Assembly: GCA_034096865.1 (NCBI GenBank)
Contig: JAWQFJ010005501.1
Coordinates: 19,770 to 83,769 of the forward strand
DNA length: 64,000 nucleotides
Direction of reading: 5' to 3'
DNA from: Theodoxus fluviatilis
Lineage: Eukaryota; Mollusca; Gastropoda; Cycloneritida; Neritidae
Part shown: positions 1-11,027 of the stretch, one piece after another
Layout of the letters: every line of letters starts with the position of its first letter
Numbering within the stretch: position 1 is the first letter of the stretch
Position numbers and translations under genes: made by a program
The notes under the pieces: model-generated
What the model was told of the DNA's origin: nothing
The model's database searches: none
The model's input: the letters and a program-made list of their open reading frames with translations, nothing else

Positions 1-1
1 C

Positions 2-3000
2 CTAGCACAGGCCAACTGGTTATCTCTCAGGGCGGCCAATGGCCTAGAAATACCCTACATCGGCTTACTCCAAGGGAGGGTGGAAGCATTCGGCGGGACA
101 TGTGAGGGCATCTTCCTGGTCGTGAAGGATGCTACCGACCGACATCATCGACAACGGAAGGAGACTGTTCCTATTATCCTCGGCATGAACGTGCTACAAT
201 CCTTGTTAAGCCCAGAGAGAGTTGGCCTGGACGTGACAGCGACTCCGTGGCTTCCAGCGATGGTACGGGAGGTGTGCACCAGTGTCAACTCAGTCCAGGG
301 TGTTGCAAGAGTTGCGGGGAAGGTGCGAGTACCAGCAGAAGCTATGCTTGCTGTCCGAGTCACTGGCGTGGAACGTACCCACCTACCGAGACAATTAGCT
401 GAACCCTGTACACTTCCTTTACCCCCTGGCCTCATCCTCATCCCCACTCTCATTAGCTCCCAACGTGAGTCTCGCTATGTCCGTGTTGTTAACCTAACAG
501 GCGAAGACATTTTCCTGCAACCCCGAACACCCATTGCCACACTCCATGCTGTCGACTCTGTCGATTCCCCTGGCTCAGTGGAAGTGGAGGTCACAACGAA
601 CGAAATAGTCGTGAAAGAGGTGTCAGTAGATGATCCAGCCTTGTCTGCAGTGGAGCTGGCACAGAAGTTGGAGAACTTCAAGGGAACTGCCAGCGAGAAG
701 CAGAGAGTGCTGGAGGTGCTGTCAAGACACCGTGGTGCCATCGCGACTGGAGAAGATGACCTTGGGTACACTGACGTAGACTTCCACCGGCTCAGGACGA
801 CAGACGAAGTTCCTGTGAGACAAGCACATCGTCCCATTCCTGCTCGAGAGTACCAGGAGGTACGAGAACACATAAAAGAACTCCTCCGAAAGAATATCAT
901 CCAGGAATCTCACTCACCCTATGCTGCACCAATAGTGATTGTCCGGAAGAAGGATGGGTCTATACGGCTGTGTGTGGACTATCGCCGTCTGAACCAGAAG
1001 ACAGTCAAAGATGCTTACCCCCTTCCGCGGATTCAAGAATCACTGGACAGTCTGGTGGGATCCAAGTTCTTCTCCACCCTTGATCTCCAAAGTGGGTACC
1101 ACCAGGTTGCGATGGATCCGTCAGACCAGCATAAAACGGCCTTTACCACCCCATACGGACTGTACGAGTACACCAGGATGCCGTTTGGTTTGACCGGAGC
1201 ACCTGCGACATTCCAACGGTTGATGAACGGGGTCATGTCGGAATGGTTGTTCGACTTCTTACTCGTCTACTTAGACGACCTTCTCATCTTCTCTGCCACC
1301 TTCGACGAACACTTGCAGCACCTGGACAAGGTTCTTCAGCGCATTGAGGAGACAGGACTGAAGCTGAACCTGGGAAAATGCCAATTACTACGCAAGGAGG
1401 TGAGCTTCTTGGGCCACACCATCTCAGCTCAGGGCATCGGCTGTCAGGCAGAGAAGGTGGAAGCTGTGCAGAACTGGCCGCGACCCAAGACTGTCAAGGA
1501 TTTACGGTCATTTCTCGGCTTTGCCGGCTATTATCGCCGCTTTGTGAAGAACTATGCCAAGATTGCCGGCCCACTCCACACTCTTGTAAACCAAGCCTCC
1601 CCAGGGAAGAAAAAGGGCAAGAAGAAAGTCTCCCTCGAGGAGAGTTGGAGTCCCGACCACCAAGTAGCATTTCAGGTCCTGAAAGACAAACTAACCAGCG
1701 CCGACGTCCTGGCGTATGCCGACTTCCAGCGGCCCTTCATCCTGGAAACCGATGCATCCTACGATGGGCTGGGAGCCATCTTGAGTCAGGAACAGCCAGA
1801 TGGAACCGTGAGGGTGATTGCCTTCGCCAGTCGTAGACTACGCCCGACAGAGAGAAACCAAACAAACTACAGCAGTTTCAAGCTGGAGTTCCTCGCACTT
1901 AAGTGGGCGATCACGGAAAAGTTTCGGAGCTACCTCTTGGGTGCTACATTCAAGATCTACACGGACAACAATCCTCTAGCTCACTTCCAGACATCCAACC
2001 TTGGTGCCCTGGAGCAGCGTTGGGCCGCACAACTGGCCAACTTCAACTTCACCATCCACTACAAACCTGGCCGAACCAACAAGGCAGACGCACTTTCCAG
2101 GCTTCCGGCACCAGACGCCCTTCCACCCCAGTCTACTCCGGTACCTGCAGAACTTGCGGAAGTCCAACAGATGTCATGCCAACAACAGGAACTCCAACTT
2201 GACCCCACCACCAGACCCAACCCTTGTACCAGGGGTACACCTGATGAGTTTAACAAGGTTCTCCCTTCCCACTCCCCCAGAGACCTTGCACAGTTACAAC
2301 AAGATGACCCCGTGGTTCGCCCCACTCTGCAGGCGTGGCCAGAGAAGTCCCCACAGACAGCAGATAAGGCAGCTATGGCTCTGAGGAAGCAGCATCAGCG
2401 ACTCCAGTTGCGGGATGGTGTGCTATACCGAGAGATACAGGATCCGCAACAGGGGCTCGTATCCCAGCTAGTGCTACCCTCCGTCCTCCGGCCTGATATA
2501 CTCTATGAACTGCATGACAAGATGGGACATCAAGGCGTCGAGAGAACTTCTTCACTACTCAAAGAACGTGTCTACTGGCCAGGCATGTCAGCAGACATTA
2601 AGAAGTACATAGAGAAGTGTGAGAGATGCACCATGAATCGGCGACCAATGGTCCAACCAGCTATGGGACACCTACTGGCCAGTCGACCTCTAGAAATCGT
2701 TGCCATGGACTTCACCAAGCTAGAGATGGCGTCTGATGGTAGAGACAACGTTCTTGTCATCACCGACGTATTCTCCAAGTACACCCAAGCTATCCCTACC
2801 CGGAACCAGGAGGCACAGACAGTGGCGAAAGTTCTTGTCACAGAGTGGTTCCAGCGCTATGGGGTGCCTGAGAGGATCCATAGTGACCAGGGCCGTGACT
2901 TTGAGTCGAAAGTCATTCACGAACTGTGTCAGATTTACGGCGTGAAAAAGACTCGAACTACCCCGTACCACCCCCAGGGAAATGGGCAGTGTGAGCGCTT

Positions 3001-3871
3001 TAATCGGACTCTCCACGATCTCCTGCGCACACTGTCCATTGATCAAAAACGAAGATGGCCCCAACATCTCCAGGAAGTAGTGCAAGCCTACAACACCACT
3101 CCCCATGCTTCAACAGGCTTCTCCCCATACTTCCTTCTGTTTGGCCAAGAGCCTCGTCTACCTGTGGACGTGCTTCTCGGGAGGAAAACAACTTCAGCAG
3201 CTGGACCTATGGACTGGGTGCGTCAGCACCAGCGCCGCTTGCAGGACGCACATCGCCAGGCAGCACGGCGTCTTCAAGAGGCTGCAGAAACCAGAGCACA
3301 ACGCCATCCCGTGTCAGGTAATCCCAAACTCGCGGTGGGCGATTTAGTCTACCTGAGGAACAGAGTAGTGGGCAGAAACAAGACTCGGGACAGATGGAAC
3401 CCTGACATCTATGAAGTGACCGCACAGCCCAGTGACTCTGTCATACGTGCGCGCCCTCACGTTGGTGGAGCAGAGCGGTGCATCCACCGGCGAGATGTGC
3501 TGCCAGTTACATCTTTGGTCACAGACCCAACACCTGTCCATGTAGTCAAACCACTCTTGAGTCCTAGTCTGAAGTTCCATGACAACAATGAGGAAGAAGA
3601 TGAGGATTGGATCTTCATCCCTACGGATCGCCACTCCCAGCAGGTTAACAGGCCTGTAAGACTCGCTGTGCAAGCTGGCCAAAGACACCAGCCTGAGCCA
3701 GTCGTTCCGGCTCTGGACGTTCAGGTGCCACCAGCTGCTCCAGTCGCACAGATCATTGCCAGACGTTCTTTACAAGCTGAGGCCGCACCTAATCTACGTC
3801 GGTCAACCAGAGCAACTGCTGGCAAGAACTCAAACCCTGGGAACATCCCAATGAGTGCCCTGAGACGATAG
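2..3871 (+). CDS. pol: Ty3/gypsy Pol polyprotein (protease C-terminus, RT, RNase H, integrase), 5' end beyond window
   Basis: This frame is open from the left edge, so the true start lies upstream; the first in-frame ATG is not meaningful. It encodes the replication and integration polyprotein of an LTR retrotransposon. The first ~70 residues look like the end of a retropepsin-type protease (the ILGMNVL segment). The reverse transcriptase follows, with LDLQSGYHQ, the MPFGL motif and the YLDD catalytic box at 1268-1279. RNase H has ETDASY and IYTDNN. The integrase has an HHCC zinc finger (about 2510-2630) and a DDE core: D in VAMDF, D in HSDQG, E in QCERFN. A GPY/F-like C-terminal region (WNPDIYEV) comes next, then a basic and Pro-rich tail. 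There is no internal stop or frameshift over 1,290 codons, so this copy is young or under constraint. The domain order RT-RH-IN is that of Ty3/gypsy rather than Copia. Gag is not in the window. Confidence 0.95.
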   Translation, partial: LAQANWLSLRAANGLEIPYIGLLQGRVEAFGGTCEGIFLVVKDATDRHHRQRKETVPIILGMNVLQSLLSPERVGLDVTATPWLPAMVREVCTSVNSVQGVARVAGKVRVPAEAMLAVRVTGVERTHLPRQLAEPCTLPLPPGLILIPTLISSQRESRYVRVVNLTGEDIFLQPRTPIATLHAVDSVDSPGSVEVEVTTNEIVVKEVSVDDPALSAVELAQKLENFKGTASEKQRVLEVLSRHRGAIATGEDDLGYTDVDFHRLRTTDEVPVRQAHRPIPAREYQEVREHIKELLRKNIIQESHSPYAAPIVIVRKKDGSIRLCVDYRRLNQKTVKDAYPLPRIQESLDSLVGSKFFSTLDLQSGYHQVAMDPSDQHKTAFTTPYGLYEYTRMPFGLTGAPATFQRLMNGVMSEWLFDFLLVYLDDLLIFSATFDEHLQHLDKVLQRIEETGLKLNLGKCQLLRKEVSFLGHTISAQGIGCQAEKVEAVQNWPRPKTVKDLRSFLGFAGYYRRFVKNYAKIAGPLHTLVNQASPGKKKGKKKVSLEESWSPDHQVAFQVLKDKLTSADVLAYADFQRPFILETDASYDGLGAILSQEQPDGTVRVIAFASRRLRPTERNQTNYSSFKLEFLALKWAITEKFRSYLLGATFKIYTDNNPLAHFQTSNLGALEQRWAAQLANFNFTIHYKPGRTNKADALSRLPAPDALPPQSTPVPAELAEVQQMSCQQQELQLDPTTRPNPCTRGTPDEFNKVLPSHSPRDLAQLQQDDPVVRPTLQAWPEKSPQTADKAAMALRKQHQRLQLRDGVLYREIQDPQQGLVSQLVLPSVLRPDILYELHDKMGHQGVERTSSLLKERVYWPGMSADIKKYIEKCERCTMNRRPMVQPAMGHLLASRPLEIVAMDFTKLEMASDGRDNVLVITDVFSKYTQAIPTRNQEAQTVAKVLVTEWFQRYGVPERIHSDQGRDFESKVIHELCQIYGVKKTRTTPYHPQGNGQCERFNRTLHDLLRTLSIDQKRRWPQHLQEVVQAYNTTPHASTGFSPYFLLFGQEPRLPVDVLLGRKTTSAAGPMDWVRQHQRRLQDAHRQAARRLQEAAETRAQRHPVSGNPKLAVGDLVYLRNRVVGRNKTRDRWNPDIYEVTAQPSDSVIRARPHVGGAERCIHRRDVLPVTSLVTDPTPVHVVKPLLSPSLKFHDNNEEEDEDWIFIPTDRHSQQVNRPVRLAVQAGQRHQPEPVVPALDVQVPPAAPVAQIIARRSLQAEAAPNLRRSTRATAGKNSNPGNIPMSALRR

Positions 3872-3910
3872 TGGCAACGGGGACGTTGCAGATCAGAACC
3901 CCGGGACGAG

Positions 3911-5485
3911 TGTGACAAGGTGCACTTGTGTGCCACCATGACCAATCAGTTTTGTTCTTTCATTGTTAGTTTCCGCCCACGTGCTATTGTTTCGCCCCAC
4001 CCTTTCCTGTTGTGATGTTCTCGCCCTCCTATTTTCCCTCCTTTTCCCACCTGGGGCCGTGGTGACGTTTTTTTCTCTCTCTGACGTCATTCCTCTCTGA
4101 GTTCATTTAGACTGACCATGGGGTAACGGTAAGTTGGTTATTCTAGTTTATGATAAGGCTGCTTTCTATGTAGTCAGGATAGTTCGATACTATGACTATA
4201 TGGGATGTTGGATCTGACAGTCTGTTGCTGTGTGTTAGTGGCCATCACTGCCAGTAACCAGATAATTGTGTCAGAGTGTAAGCCTTGGATGGAGATGTAT
4301 TTGGAGATACATATGCTTGGTCATCTAATGATAAGTCAAAGTAAATCTACAACTTAAGTTGCTCCTGTACAGGAATAGACATGATAGGATGACATTCATG
4401 GGCTATTGGTAGCTAATTTGTAAGTGTTATTCTCCATGGATAACTTACTGGTTGGCTTGGTTGTCAGGTGGAATTTAGAGTTATCGGGCTGTATTCAAAT
4501 GGCATACTGGTGACCCATTCACAGTTGCCAAATGGAGTTTAACATTATCAACCCCGTTTCGGTCACGAAGTCATTACCATTTCTCTTTTGGCCTTTCCCC
4601 CTCCTTTTTCTGACATCACAAGTCAAACTGTCAATGCCATAAACTGTCTGGACTATTTCATTATTTGATGCTGGCATTTATGTCTAATTATCCCATTTTA
4701 GTTTTATGGTTATGCTACTCTGACTAATGTGTTGTCTTGGTTTATTTTAGTTTGCCATCGTGCTTTTGGTATAATTGTGTTAGTATCAGATTAAATATTA
4801 CATACTGAGAAAACCTTTTCCTAATTGTTTCTTTTCAAACATATCGAACCTATTTCCCATTTTCAACCTTTCCCTATGTCCCATGTTCGTTTCCCCCCCC
4901 TTCCATTCGGACACATTACATCTGTGACGTTTTTCTTCCTTTTGTTGGTCGAGCAGAAGTCTCATCATCATTGCGATGTCTTCCTTTGGTTGCTCTGTCG
5001 CCTCTGCACGTGCAGCGGATCGTGTTACGCGTTTCTCGCCGTCCATTTCCGTCGTAGACTGTCACTGCTTCAACTGTTCGCCGTCTGTGGAACCAATGTT
5101 GCACTCTTCTCTGCAATATCTTGATGTACGGGGGTTCTCCTGGCTTGCGCTAGGAAGTCGAAGTGACAGACTCCAGTGATCGTTTCCAATGAACTTTATT
5201 CACGCACTGACCTCTACAGTGGTGAAAATCAGCAACAGCAATTCGTATAGCGCTCACACAGCTTCACTCTGCTTACAGTACTGCAGAGGCTCGCTAGCAC
5301 ACAGCAGAAACTCGCTACCTCGAGAGTCAAAGCTCTCACCTTTAACTCTGTCGTATCTGCTGCTCTCCCTCTCTCACTCGCTTTCGCTCCTTATATACCT
5401 TTACACATCTTCTAGAAACTACCAGCACAATATCGCACCTACTTCCACATTCCTAACTGCGACGCGACTGACTTACCGTGTCACA
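3911..5485 (+). mobile_element. 3' LTR of the Ty3/gypsy element
   Basis: The stretch starts with TGTGACA 40 bases after the pol stop and ends with TGTCACA, a perfect 7-bp inverted pair with TG...CA ends, giving an LTR of about 1.58 kb. It is non-coding, with an ATTAAA near 4792 and a TATATA near 5392. I see no clean polypurine tract just before 3911, so the 5' boundary rests on the inverted ends and on the distance from pol. The 5' LTR is outside the window, so the LTR pair and the target duplication cannot be checked. Confidence 0.7.
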
Positions 5486-6471
5486 ACAAGCTAATATTAG
5501 CCTAACTCGGTCGCGCGCGGGTCAAGGCCGTGACCTGACTGATAAACACGCCTGCGACGTTGCCAGCATTATCTAGAATATTCACAACAGTACGCTGTTG
5601 CCAAGGTTGAACTTTGGTTAACCGGTGACGTCACTCCGGTCGTACCGTACCGACCTCCGGTTCGACTAAAGTCACTTTAGTTGACGCGAAAACTCGCTCA
5701 ATAATGTTATTTGTGTTGTATGTTGTAACAGTCGTGTCAGTGTTTACATTGTAAATTAATATATTTAGGTCATGATATATAGTTTTTTTAACAGTCTTAG
5801 TGTTTATTTGAATTTAATGTGGATTTTGTTATACCTGAATTGTCCTGAATTGTGGCCAGTTGAGAAAATAGAGAAGATACATAGAATCAATAAAATGCAG
5901 CAAGGTAAACCAGAATCTCAGTAAAAGTTTCAGCCAAATTTATTTATTCATAATTTTTCAGGATTAATACAAATTTATATCATAAACATCAGTTCAATTT
6001 AATCGAGTCAATTAATCGAGTACATACATGTATGTAACATGTCCACCAGGCCAAAAATGTGTTGAGTGGAACGCAAGTCAGAAAAGTTACACTTGCAGTC
6101 AAACAACAAAATGCATACAGTAGAACATAATAAATAATATTAAAATAATAATAATGTACATGTATTTCAGGTCATGCAGCATTGCTTCATGGAAAATTAT
6201 GAATTACCAAGAAGATGATGGAACTGGAGATTACCAACATTAAGACAGGCAACAACTTGTATACAAATCAAGCGATTCTGGCTGCTCTTGTTATCAATGA
6301 CTGCGACTTTTTTAATATAAGGACACACACACTTCTGTAGACACAGGTAACCAGATTTACATCCGGCTGAGCACCTTTATTGTGCGAAGTTTGCTGCATG
6401 TTTTAGTTTGGGTTAACAAACACGAAAGTCAATATAAAAATCCAAATATGATTGAATTTTCATTGAACTAT
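5486..6471. other. Non-coding, 3' flank of the MULE gene
   Basis: The stretch is AT-rich with no convincing ORF. On the minus strand, overlapping AATAAA-type signals (TTTATTTATT on plus, 5939-5950) could serve as the polyadenylation site of the MULE gene to the right. I looked for a terminal inverted repeat matching sequence beyond 13.6 kb and did not find one by eye. Confidence 0.4.
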
Positions 6472-6914
6472 CTACCGCATACGGCATGAAGGGCACTGAT
6501 AGTCAGTTGACTCGCCCGGAACATCACAAGAATTATGCACCCATCCCTCACAAGAACTGCATTGTTGCCACAAAATGTCCTCTCCAGTACCGTTATCTTC
6601 TTTGGAGAAACATAATGTGCACGTTTCAGGCGACCTGTCTTTCAATGTGGAGGCCAATGCCTCTCTTTCATCTTCTGTGGGTTTACTCAATTTGAGTCTC
6701 TTTTTTCTTGACTTTCGCCTGGTAACAAAAAACTTGACGCAGCTTCTTTGAGTTTGAAGCTTTTGGTTTGACGAGAATGTTTCTTTTACATTGAAATTAC
6801 CTATATCTTCTTTCTCAGCAAGAGATTGCAATCCTACTGCTATGGTCTTTGCAGATGCTGTATTAGAAATTATACTCTGCAACACCTCTGGATTATTCGT
6901 AGAATTTATAATTT
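6472..6914 (-). pseudogene. PHD-finger C-terminal segment of the MULE gene (frameshifted from the transposase)
   Basis: The segment encodes a C-terminal zinc finger of the transposase region upstream on this strand. Near the end it has CTLC, WQQCSSC, WVHNSC and CPSC, a C4HC3 spacing typical of PHD fingers, which commonly read histone tails. A Lys/Arg-rich stretch precedes it. The frame differs from that of the transposase ORF, which ends at 6927. The change could be a frameshift mutation. It could also be a very short intron (GTAAAC donor about 6919, CAG acceptors 40-55 bases on), which is shorter than usual. The frame is open back to about 6919, so the ATG at 6885 need not be a start. Confidence 0.6.
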
Positions 6915-6926
6915 GGATTAAGTCGT

Positions 6927-8369
6927 TTACTGTACAAAGGGCACTTTTTTAAACTGCTCTAAATTGTTTTTCCCACAATCATTTTTTCCTGTGCAAACGA
7001 ATTGCTTAAAGTAAGCTTGTGTAATGGGTGACTCTTCCTCTGCCGGGAGCACTGGGTCATCACCAAAATCTACATTGTCTTCTTCATCTGCAACAGGTCT
7101 GGGCATCTGTAATAAGGAAAGATGCACAGCATGCACATGCTTGCAAATCAGAGTTCTGTGCATATAATCTGCACATGTGCATGTGTAATTGTGAACACAG
7201 ATCATACACATGTCACATCTAAGTTTACATGTACAATTACCTCTATCAGTTTTATTCACCGAGTACAGTTTATTCTCTGACGACACTGTCCATTTACACT
7301 GCCCAACAGCTTCAACATGAAGGTCTGCTGAAAGAGCAGTTTTATGCCGATCTCTTATTTCTCGCAGCTTGTGTGTTACTTTTCCTTTTGTATATTTAAT
7401 GAGTTGCTCAAATGCTTTGTCCTTAGACAACTGCAGCAGAATATATAAAAGACTGTCAACACGTCTGTTTTGTTTTCTATTAAAATACAAATCTTTCAAC
7501 ACTCGGTGAAATGCCTCAGCATACATATTGGTGTTGGCAATACATCCATGCCTGAAGCAAGCGGCCCATAGCTTAGTTTTGTTGTCTTGTACATAAGTAT
7601 TTACAAAATAGTTGTGAAAATTGGGATGCTGAGCTTGTAACAAATCTAAAAATTCAGTCAACTGCTTTCGAAATGTGCTTTCACAAGGTTCCATGCGTAA
7701 AATAGCCATATAGGCATATACCTTCGTTTCATTCTCCACATTGGCGACTAACTCTTTCAATTTCCTTTGCCAGGCTTTATCTACATGCCAAATACAATAC
7801 AATCGCTTCCCAGGGCAAGAAAAAACAGAACACCAAGAGTTATAAAATGCGTTCGCAAGGTCGCTCATGAAAATGTCAGTGTGATAATCATTCCCACCAT
7901 TTGCAATTTTCAAACTATGCATGAAAACAGTTAACACCTCTTCATCTTCTCGGTTTGAGATAGCCCATGCAACAGGCACAGCTTCACCAAATTCATCAAT
8001 GACAAGAACCGTGGTTAAAAGAAACTGGTATTGAGTGGTAGAATGAGTGGAATCCGCACATATCAAACTGCCTGCATAATGCTGCATCATTTTTTTCTGA
8101 AATTGGGTTTGGATGCATAACATAAAATCACTTTCTGTCAGGGATGGGTGTTGTTTGTCTACTTGGCCTTGCGGTTTATAATAGATGATGGGGTTGTTTT
8201 CCGTCTTCTTCAATTCTTCCACCCAAAGGGCCACACTCGTGGAATCATCAGCACTTTTCTGACTGTTGGAAATGTTGTACTGGTTCTTGATGTTTAAAAC
8301 GTCTCTCCGTGTTATTAAGGCATCCCTATTGACTCCTTCTACGCAGTCCCTGATATCCTGAAGAATTTT
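6927..8369 (-). CDS. MULE transposase domain with SWIM finger (continues the 8370-13563 gene past an in-frame TAA)
   Basis: The catalytic core is that of a Mutator-like (MULE) DNA transposase. From the ATG at 8234 the DDE residues appear to be D61 in CADSTH (8052-8054), D125 in FMSDLANAF (7860-7862) and E240 in NMYAEAFHR (7515-7517). RLYCIWHVDKAW fits the conserved C/WH block after the second D. A SWIM zinc finger follows: CTCADY then CKHVHAVHL. The frame stays open upstream of the ATG back to the TAA at 8370-8372 and is the same frame as the protease/zinc-finger ORF. The two were therefore one polypeptide, or still are if the stop is read through, edited or an error. A second Cys-rich cluster (CTCKLRCDMCMICVH) sits just before the SWIM finger. 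Confidence 0.8.
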   Translation of the reverse strand, partial: KILQDIRDCVEGVNRDALITRRDVLNIKNQYNISNSQKSADDSTSVALWVEELKKTENNPIIYYKPQGQVDKQHPSLTESDFMLCIQTQFQKKMMQHYAGSLICADSTHSTTQYQFLLTTVLVIDEFGEAVPVAWAISNREDEEVLTVFMHSLKIANGGNDYHTDIFMSDLANAFYNSWCSVFSCPGKRLYCIWHVDKAWQRKLKELVANVENETKVYAYMAILRMEPCESTFRKQLTEFLDLLQAQHPNFHNYFVNTYVQDNKTKLWAACFRHGCIANTNMYAEAFHRVLKDLYFNRKQNRRVDSLLYILLQLSKDKAFEQLIKYTKGKVTHKLREIRDRHKTALSADLHVEAVGQCKWTVSSENKLYSVNKTDRGNCTCKLRCDMCMICVHNYTCTCADYMHRTLICKHVHAVHLSLLQMPRPVADEEDNVDFGDDPVLPAEEESPITQAYFKQFVCTGKNDCGKNNLEQFKKVPFVQ

Positions 8370-10561
8370 TTAAATATCTAAACCACTTGCTAACTTAGCT
8401 GCAATCAAAGAACGTAGTTTTAGTGACAACTTTAAATGGCAGATGTCAAGGTCATGTCCAACATGATCCAAACAATACTCAGTTTCAATAAGGCCTGTTT
8501 GAATGTTCTCAATAGCCTTCACATGAAAAGTGCAGTTTGACTTAGATTTGCAGGATCCTTGAGTCTTCTGTGTTCTCTTCCTCAGCTCATTGGGAGTTTG
8601 CTTATTGAAACCAGATCGATGGCAATAAAAGTATTGACTCTTTTTGTCAATGTCAAAGTTTCTTGGTGCCCTGCGTTTAATAAAGTGGGAATTTGTTTCT
8701 TCTTCAGTTTTTGACATCCATGCCAAAAATTCAGGCTTGCTCTGGAAGCTTTTCCTTTGTATTCTAAAATTCTGCTCGTGCATTTCATTGTAATGCTGAA
8801 TCAGTTTGTGTGTAGAAGTAACAGTTTCATTGCACATGGAGCATGCACATGTTTTTGTGACAGGTGTTGGTACAGTCATGCCAGGATGCATCTTCTTGAT
8901 GTGTGTGACAAGGTTATTAAAACGAGAAATATTCGTCCCACAGTACGGGCAGCTGTGCCTGGTCTTGTTTTTTACTTCTGAGGAGCCATCAGTGGAAGAC
9001 GTAGCATCGCAACGTTGGGGGGGTTTCGGCACAGCCCTAGCAGGGTGCAACCTTCTAATATGCCTAACAAGGGATCTCCTACAGGAAAGCTGCATGTCAC
9101 AATACAAGCAAGAGTGTTTAGTTTTCTTTTGGCCAGATGCAGCATTCGGAGGCTGGGTAGAAGCGCCGTCAGAGGCAGGAGGTGCAGTGGAAGTTGTGGG
9201 CTTGGTGGATGGGTGAGGATTGCTTGTCGAGGGAGGGAAAGTATCTTCGGGTGCAGCCGATGGGGGTTTGGGTGCAGCCGATGGGGGTTTGGGTGCAACC
9301 GATGGGGGTTTGGATGTAGCCGATGGGGGTTTGGATGTAGCCGATGGGGGTTTGGGTGCAGCTGATGGGCGTTTGGGTGTAGCCGATGGGGGTTTGCGAG
9401 CAGCAGATGGGGATTTGCGAGCAGCAGATGGGGATTTGCGAGCAGCAGACGGAGCTTTTGGAGCAGCGGATGGAGGTTCGTGAGCAGAGGATGAGGGAGC
9501 AGCAGATGGAGCTTCGGGAGCAGAGGGTGGGGGAGCAGCAGATGGAGCTTCGGGAGCAGAGGGTGGGGGAGCAGCGGATAGAGGTTCACGAGCAGCAGAT
9601 GGGGGTTTGCGAGCAGCGGATGGAGGTTTGCGAGCAGCGGATGGAGGTTTGCGAGCAGCAGACGGAGCTTTTGGAGCAGCAGATGGGGATTTGCGAGCAG
9701 CAGACGGAGCTTTTGGAGCAGCGGATGGAGGTTCGTGAGCAGAGGATGAGGGAGCAGAGGGTGGGGGAGCAGCAGATGGGGGTTTGGGAGCAGCGAACGA
9801 GGGTTTGGACGAAGGTTTGCCTCCGGATGGACTCCAAGCGGTGTGCGACTTAGGCTGAGGTTGCAAAAGAGTGATGTCAATACCCTTCATAAAGAAGGAT
9901 ATCATTATTCGCCTCAGATACTTCTCATACCGAGTGGGCTCGTGCAAGAAGTGGCTCCATAAGATCCCAAACCGTGGACCACTCAGCTGCCTGAAAAGTT
10001 GTGGATCCAAGGCAGCAATGATGGCACAAAGGCATGCAACGATGCCACACACGTTGCTGCATTGTTGCAGGGGAAAGCTTCTGCACTCCGGCGAGCAGTG
10101 GTGAGGATATCCCGTGGGCGTGTGCATCAGTTCTGGGGCGGGGAGGTGGGGCAATCCGAGGAGGGAAGTGTACCTTTGCAGCTCCTGCACAAGGTCCGGC
10201 GGATATCCCCACGCCATACTGTCCCCGTACAATACGGTCTCTTTCACTAAGTCCACAATCACCAAGACCCAGTGACTGCCTGGCATGCGTCTTGTAGACA
10301 GATACACCTTGTCATTGGCCTGCTTGCTAACATTCGCTACAAATATCAGCTTTCTGATTCTTGCAATATCCCGCCGCCTCATCATCCTCATCAGTTCGTC
10401 CGGACTCGATGTTGCGAGGGAGAGGCAAATCGTCTCGCAAGCATCAGGCTTCAGTAGCTGTTGCCGATTGGTTTCATCTAGCAACCATGTTATGTGGCTA
10501 TTTAGGATCCATCCCTCGTCGCCTTCAGCGCAGAGTGCTGCCATCTCATCAACGGAGCTAC
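8370..10561 (-). CDS. Exon 3: ULP1/C48-like protease, heptad repeat, C2H2 fingers, WRKY-GCM1/FLYWCH-like DNA-binding domain
   Basis: This is the large exon of a three-exon gene (exons 13545-13563, 12062-12220 and this one; 789 residues to the TAA). Protein positions are for the spliced product. The N-terminal half looks like a C48/ULP1 peptidase (SUMO/ubiquitin-like deconjugase fold): H156 in GSHWVLVIVD, D173 in YGDS, Q225/226 and C231 in QQCSNVCG. Next come about 30 copies of a Pro-Pro-Ser-Ala-Ala-Pro/Arg-Lys heptad (9230-9830), then three C2H2 fingers (CLYC, CPYC and CSMC cores, 8830-9130). A Cys2-His2 domain ending in HVGHDL resembles the DNA-binding domain of MULEs. The acceptor TTTCAG lies at 10562-10567; the residues upstream of it in the same frame are intronic. 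The stop at 8370-8372 splits the transposase off. Confidence 0.75.
9230..9830 (-). repeat. Coding 21-bp tandem repeat (PPSAAxK heptads) in the protease-transposase gene
   Basis: On plus the unit reads like GCAGCCGATGGGGGTTTGGGT, with variants such as GCAGCAGATGGGGATTTGCGA. It recurs for ~600 bp without breaking the minus-strand frame. Larger blocks are duplicated too (around 9460-9560 and 9700-9790 share long identical runs). The product is a flexible, basic Pro/Ala/Ser linker between the protease and the zinc fingers. Because the length is a multiple of three, copy-number change keeps the frame. Confidence 0.85.
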
Positions 10562-11027
10562 CTGAAACATAAACCAAACAGTAACACAAGCTGAAGGTGA
10601 TGGTGGTTAAAACAAAAATCTTGGAACATTTGAGCCTGACCGAAATCACACAAGTTTTTTTCTCTGAAAACAGCGGAAGCAGGAAGTTTTTTTCGCCTGA
10701 ATAATCTTTTTATTTGCTTGAACCTACACCCAGTTCTGTATTTATATGATCCAGTAGTCCAAGGACAAATCACACAATTTCTATGTTAGGTTGTTTCTTT
10801 ACTTTTATACTAATTATAGTATCTACAGTACAAGCGACGGTAATGTCATATCTGTACATATGCCTACATAAATGCCCAGTACTACGTTCTGTAAACAAAA
10901 TAGTAATGATTAGTATTAGTAATGATTAGTAATGATCCGCCTTCAATAACAGGAATTTTGGTCAAGCTCAAACATACCTTTCAGCAAATGTTCCATGATG
11001 AACTGAAGCTAAAATGATTCATTTGGC

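Noticed and set aside
8757..9853. Plus-strand ORFs opposite the protease/zinc-finger exon
   Set aside because: Shadow frames of the minus-strand heptad repeat, which keeps several frames open.
10562..10649. N-terminal signal-peptide-like start of the minus ORF (MISVRLKCSK...)
   Set aside because: A strong acceptor (TTTATGTTTCAG) ends at 10562, and the upstream exons join in phase, so this hydrophobic start is intronic.
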